DNA of 64,000 nt from Clostridium collagenovorans DSM 3089 (GTDB taxonomy: Bacteria > Bacillota > Clostridia > Clostridiales > Clostridiaceae). The stretch is from assembly GCF_900130005.1 (NCBI RefSeq), contig NZ_FQXP01000003.1, positions 558,001-622,000 on the forward strand, in the 5' to 3' direction. Both the position numbers and the translations under genes were made by a program. The notes beneath the pieces are model-generated. The model searched no databases and was not told the DNA's origin. It saw only the letters and a list, made by a program, of their open reading frames with translations. This document shows positions 60,565-64,000 of this stretch, piece after piece (position 1 is the stretch's first letter; each line of letters begins with the position of its first letter).

Positions 60565-60870
60565 ATGGAAAATTCTAATTTAATGCAATTCAAAGATGAT
60601 AAGGGAAACTTAATAGAAATGGAATTAGTTTATATAGTTCCTTGGAAGAACAAAGAATATGCCTTATTATCTCCAAAGGATGACAAAGAAGAAGCATTTG
60701 TGTATAGAGTTGAATACAAAGATAATAACAGAATGTACTATCCAGTATATGATGACAAAGAGGTGCAGGGAGTAATTAAACAATATGAGAGGTTTTTAGA
60801 AATTCAAAACAACCCTCAATTTAACGCCTTTGCACAAGAGATGTTAAAGGTTCTTGGTAATAAGAATTAA
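60565..60870 (+). CDS. DUF1292 domain protein
   Basis: A 101-residue protein of the DUF1292 family, common in Firmicutes, function unknown. Hallmarks are the KDDKGNLIEMELV opening, the WKNKEYALLSPKDDKEEAFVYRVEY block and a helical C-terminus. The ATG at 60565 is chosen with GGAGGA 6-7 nt upstream, dropping 11 residues of a longer frame. A shorter paralogue lies at 62320. Confidence 0.8.
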   Translation: MENSNLMQFKDDKGNLIEMELVYIVPWKNKEYALLSPKDDKEEAFVYRVEYKDNNRMYYPVYDDKEVQGVIKQYERFLEIQNNPQFNAFAQEMLKVLGNKN

Positions 60871-60896
60871 TGTTACTTATTCATAATTAAAAGTTT

Positions 60897-60998
60897 AAAA
60901 GGCTCACTTATTAAGAATTATCTTATAATGTTATCATTCCCTCTTTATAAGGGAGGTAAGCACATTGTATAAAGTTCATAATAAGAGGGCCTTTTTCT
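60897..60998 (+). terminator. Long imperfect hairpin (about 100 nt) with inner stem
   Basis: AAAAGGCTCACTTATTAAGAA (start of the left arm, from 60897) pairs along about 33 nt with the right arm 60962-60996 ending in GGGCCTTTTT. An inner stem CCCT-TTTATA-AGGG sits in the loop (about 60940-60954). It ends in a T run, so probably terminates the DUF1292 transcript. Confidence 0.55.
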
Positions 60999-61065
60999 TA
61001 TTGACTAATAATTTTTTTGGTAATAATATGTATTTAAGCTTAATTTTAAGTGGGGGAGGTAAAGT

Positions 61066-62229
61066 ATGATTTTAATAAAGAATGCTAAGATTAATACAAT
61101 TAGCAATGGAATCATTGATGATGGATATATACTTATTGATAATGGCAAAATCAAAGAAGTAGGAGAAAAAATAAACTTACTATATAATTCAGAGATAGAT
61201 GTTATTGACTGTAATGGAAAATTAGTTACTCCAGGCTTAATAGAAGCTCATTGTCACTTAGGTTTATATGGGGATACATCTTCTTTAGAGAATAATGATT
61301 ATAATGAATCAAGTGAAGTTATAACACCAGAAGTTAGTGCAATAGACTCAATTAACCCATTTTCAAGTTCAATAGAAGAAGCTAGAAAATCAGGTGTAAC
61401 TACAGTTGCAGCAGGACCAGGAAGTGCTAATGTAATAGGCGGACAGTTTGTTGCTTTTAAAACCTATGGTAAGAGAATAGATAATATGATAATAAAGGCA
61501 CCCGTAGCTATGAAAGCTGCCTTAGGAGAAAATCCTAAACGTTCCCATGGGGGTAAAGGAAGATCACCATTGACTAGAATGGGATCCGCAGCTTTAATGA
61601 GAGAAGCATTATTTAAAGCAAAAGAATACTTAAGCAAAAAAGAGTTGGCAGGTGATGATATATCAAAAAAACCTGCTTTTAATATGAAACATGAAGCTTT
61701 AATACCTGTATTAAAGGGTGAAATTCCTATGAAAATACATGCACATAGAGCAGATGATATCTTTACAGCCATAAGAATAGCTAAGGAGTTTAACTTAAGT
61801 ATAACCTTAGATCATTGTACTGATGGAGCATTAATAGCAGAAGAAATTAAAGAAGAGGGTTTAAATGCTATTGTAGGACCTAGTTTTACACATAAAACAA
61901 AGTTAGAATTAGCTAATAAAAGTTTTGAAACAGCAAAAATCTTAAGTGAAGCAGGGATAAAAATAGCTATAACTACAGATAGCCCCGTTGTCCCAATAGA
62001 ATACTTACAACTTATGGCTATTTTAGCAGTTAAAGAAGGTCTTAGTAAAGAAGAAGCCTTGAGAAGTATAACTCTAAATGCTGCGGAAATTCTTAATATT
62101 AATAATAGAGTAGGAAGTATTGAAGTTGGAAAAGATGCTGATATTGTAATTTGGAGTGGAGATATCTTTGATGCTTTATCTAAGGTTAAATATACAATCA
62201 TAAATGGAGAAGTGGTATATAAATCATAA
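61066..62229 (+). CDS. Amidohydrolase (imidazolonepropionase-related)
   Basis: A 387-residue metal-dependent hydrolase of the COG1228 type. The metal-binding HxH lies in IEAHCHLG (about residues 63-68), KAPVAMKAALGENPKR carries the conserved lysine region, MKIHAHRADD another His, TLDHC a third, and the catalytic Asp is in TTDSPVVP. The C-terminal half closes the small beta domain (GKDADIVIWSG). The substrate is unknown; no histidine-degradation genes are nearby, so true imidazolonepropionase activity is unlikely. GGGGGAGG precedes the ATG. Confidence 0.85.
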   Translation: MILIKNAKINTISNGIIDDGYILIDNGKIKEVGEKINLLYNSEIDVIDCNGKLVTPGLIEAHCHLGLYGDTSSLENNDYNESSEVITPEVSAIDSINPFSSSIEEARKSGVTTVAAGPGSANVIGGQFVAFKTYGKRIDNMIIKAPVAMKAALGENPKRSHGGKGRSPLTRMGSAALMREALFKAKEYLSKKELAGDDISKKPAFNMKHEALIPVLKGEIPMKIHAHRADDIFTAIRIAKEFNLSITLDHCTDGALIAEEIKEEGLNAIVGPSFTHKTKLELANKSFETAKILSEAGIKIAITTDSPVVPIEYLQLMAILAVKEGLSKEEALRSITLNAAEILNINNRVGSIEVGKDADIVIWSGDIFDALSKVKYTIINGEVVYKS

Positions 62230-62319
62230 AAAATTTAATAAATTTTAGAAAAATAAGAATATTTTCTTGAAATTTGCACAATATAGATTTATAAAATTTA
62301 TGATTGTGAGGTATTTGTT

Positions 62320-62559
62320 ATGAGTGAAGCATTTATGGTTGTTGAAAATGGAAAAGGTGAACAAGTAGAACTAGAACTTGTGGATAGACTAAATATAGAT
62401 AGCAAAGAATATGTTATCTTATCACAAATGAACTCTGATGACGCTTTTGCCTATAGAATTGATGAAAAAAACGGCAAAAGAAAATATTCTTCTATAGGTG
62501 CAGGAGCAGAATTCAAAAAAGTCTTTGATGCATATGTTCAAAAACATGAAAATGATTAA
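62320..62559 (+). CDS. DUF1292 domain protein, short paralogue
   Basis: A 79-residue DUF1292 protein: FMVVENGKGEQVELELVDRL opening, then SKEYVILSQMNSDDAFAYRIDEKNGK and a short helix. It shares this core with the protein at 60565 but lacks its C-terminal helical extension. GTGAGG precedes the ATG. A terminator follows. Confidence 0.8.
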   Translation: MSEAFMVVENGKGEQVELELVDRLNIDSKEYVILSQMNSDDAFAYRIDEKNGKRKYSSIGAGAEFKKVFDAYVQKHEND

Positions 62560-62576
62560 AAAAAGTTTATAGGATT

Positions 62577-62613
62577 TATAAAGCCATCATATAGTATTTA
62601 TGATGGCTTTATA
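62577..62613 (+). terminator. Terminator after short DUF1292 gene
   Basis: TATAAAGCCATCAT (62577-62590) pairs with ATGATGGCTTTATA (62600-62613), 9-nt loop. Confidence 0.8.
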
Positions 62614-63022
62614 CATTTTAAAATACTTTGTATAATAATTAACTAAATGGAAATAAAAATGTTAAAATATTATGAACAATTGTTAGAATACTGCAATTTT
62701 GCAATTCGAAAAATTTATAATTTCATTTTATTCCTAGCAATAATCACTTGAAATATAGGTGAAGTAAATCTTTGTACCTATAGAAATACTTTAGATAGTG
62801 GGTAATCACACTATAAGTTAATATTATATTAAAAATAATGAAGGCAATTCTGTAAAATTCAAATTGTTTATATTTTGACAATATTCGATGAACATTGAAC
62901 TATTGGGCTTAGTAAGTTATAATGATATATATAAATTCATTAATAATTATCTTAGAAGTTTATAGAAATTTTAAAAAAGTTTATATTTACTTTAAAGTGA
63001 TTTAATAGAATGGAGGATTAAT
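62614..63022 (+). promoter_or_regulatory. rnf upstream region: two hairpins and promoter
   Basis: 409 gene-free bases. TATAGGT/ACCTATA (62754-62760 with 62776-62782) and ATAGTG/CACTAT (62795-62800 with 62809-62814) form two adjacent small hairpins. Downstream is a strong promoter TTGAAC (62895-62900), 17 bp, TATAAT (62918-62923), giving an rnf leader of about 95 nt. The hairpins lie upstream of this promoter, so they are either part of another transcript or operator-like. Confidence 0.55.
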
Positions 63023-64000
63023 ATGGAATTGTTAACTTTTAAAAGGGGAATTCATCCACCTCACGGCAAACACTTTACTGAAAATAAAGAAGTAGAAGTA
63101 TATATGCCCAAGGGGGATCTAGTATTTCCAATGTCACAACATATTGGTGCACCATGTGAGCCGATTGTAAAGAAGGGAGATAGAGTACTTGTAGGTCAAA
63201 AGATTGGACAAACTACTTCTTTTGTATGCAGTCCTATACATTCGAGTGTATCGGGTACGGTTAAAAATGTGGTAGCAATGCCTCATTCAAATGGTACTAA
63301 TGTTTTGAGTGTTATTATTGAAAATGATGGTTTATATGAAAGCGTAGACAATCAACCGGTTAAAGACTACACAAAATTAACTAAGGCTGAGTTAGTTGAA
63401 ATCATTAAGGAATGCGGTATTGTAGGTTTAGGGGGAGCATGTTTCCCGACTCATATAAAACTTACTCCTCCAGAGGATAAGAAAATTGATTATATAATAA
63501 TTAATGCAGCTGAATGTGAACCATACTTAACTTGCGATTATAGACTTATGTTAGAAAGTACAGATGAGATAGTTGAAGGACTTAAAATATTAAGCAGTAT
63601 GTTTAAAGGTGTTAAAATTGTAGTTGGAATAGAAAATAACAAGCCACAAGCAATTAAAACATTAAAAGATGCACTTAAGGGTGTAAATGGAGTAGAGGTT
63701 GCACCATTAAAAACTAAGTATCCTCAAGGTGCTGAAAAACAATTAATTTATGCAGTAACTAAAAGAGAAGTTGAAACAGGAAAGTTACCAGCAGATGCAG
63801 GGTGTATTGTTCAGAACATAGGAACTGTATACGCTATAAAACGTGCTGTTGTTGATGGAGAGGTTTTAACTGAAAGAATAGTAACTGTTACAGGTGAAGG
63901 AATAAATAATCCTAAAAACTTAAAGGTTAAGTTCGGTACTTCAGTTATGGAGTTAATTGAAGAATGTGGTGGCATAAAGGGTGAAGCAGAAAAGGTTATC
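63023..64000 (+). CDS. rnfC: Rnf complex subunit RnfC, N-terminal part (cut by window end)
   Basis: The frame is open to the last base; 326 residues visible of an expected about 440. RnfC is a peripheral subunit of the Rnf complex, which couples ferredoxin:NAD+ oxidoreduction to ion transport across the membrane. The visible part has the start FKRGIHPPHGKHFTENK, a barrel-sandwich-type domain (GDRVLVGQKIG, SPIHSSVSGTV), and the NuoF-like domain with GLGGACFPTHIKL and INAAECEPYLTCDYRL. The 4Fe-4S motifs expected near the C-terminus lie beyond the window. GGAGGA upstream; it is probably the first gene of rnfCDGEAB. Confidence 0.95.
   Translation, partial: MELLTFKRGIHPPHGKHFTENKEVEVYMPKGDLVFPMSQHIGAPCEPIVKKGDRVLVGQKIGQTTSFVCSPIHSSVSGTVKNVVAMPHSNGTNVLSVIIENDGLYESVDNQPVKDYTKLTKAELVEIIKECGIVGLGGACFPTHIKLTPPEDKKIDYIIINAAECEPYLTCDYRLMLESTDEIVEGLKILSSMFKGVKIVVGIENNKPQAIKTLKDALKGVNGVEVAPLKTKYPQGAEKQLIYAVTKREVETGKLPADAGCIVQNIGTVYAIKRAVVDGEVLTERIVTVTGEGINNPKNLKVKFGTSVMELIEECGGIKGEAEKVI

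Noticed and set aside
1..64000. CRISPR arrays, tRNA or rRNA genes, insertion sequences, prophage or integrase.
   Set aside because: No spaced direct repeats, cloverleaf-type sequences, transposase or phage structural proteins were seen on either strand.

Overview
The window is a 64 kb piece of a very AT-rich, low-GC Gram-positive chromosome. Gene content points to an anaerobic Clostridium (sensu stricto): clostridial 2[4Fe-4S] ferredoxins, pyruvate formate-lyase, an Rnf complex gene, a PerR regulator, strong AGGAGG ribosome-binding sites and U-tracted hairpin terminators. I see no rRNA, tRNA, CRISPR array, insertion sequence or integrase. Most of the window is ordinary chromosome. The first gene (MFS transporter) and the last (rnfC) are cut by the window edges.

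Layout. 0-5 kb: MFS transporter end, DUF1294 protein, a small siroheme/4Fe-4S reductase, a ProC-like oxidoreductase, and a queuosine-precursor salvage operon (radical SAM QueL candidate plus QueT) behind a preQ1-I riboswitch on the minus strand. 5.5-15.4 kb: a defence-like island. It holds three overlapping genes (coiled-coil protein, McrB-type AAA+ ATPase, DUF2357/PD-(D/E)XK nuclease), a GNAT acetyltransferase and a 1344-residue SF1 helicase with a degenerate C-terminal nuclease-like domain. 15.7-27.3 kb: a Cache-domain membrane sensor without an output domain, a ferredoxin, a YkvI-like transporter, aminopeptidase P, a LonB-type protease and a response regulator/histidine kinase/lipoprotein operon. 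27.6-33.2 kb: the pyrimidine operon pyrB-pyrI-pyrC-pyrF-pyrK-pyrD behind a PyrR-type attenuator leader. 33.3-36.6 kb: pflB-pflA. 37-44.5 kb: protein quality control, tig-clpP-clpX-lon-ysxC.

44.9-47.8 kb holds a cluster of cysteine-, glycine- and asparagine-rich small membrane proteins plus a large Asn-rich acidic protein, function unknown and possibly spore- or envelope-related. Next come a secreted protein, PerR with a consensus promoter overlapped by an 18-bp palindrome, a site-2-protease homologue that has lost its HExxH motif, and the cobalamin lower-loop genes cobT-cobC-cobU-cobS. Two short 2[4Fe-4S] ferredoxins follow, then an SDR oxidoreductase, a class-V aminotransferase of the cysteine desulfurase family, a very short YjcZ-like protein, TspO, several small conserved clostridial proteins (two with DUF1292), an amidohydrolase and rnfC.

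The most interesting regions are the defence-like island, the riboswitch-controlled queuine salvage operon, the Cys-rich membrane-protein cluster, the pseudo-protease at 49.9 kb, a 13-base palindrome-containing sequence shared by the pfl and tig promoters, and a set of about 100-nt hairpins at gene ends. All calls come from reading the sequence; no database search was run.
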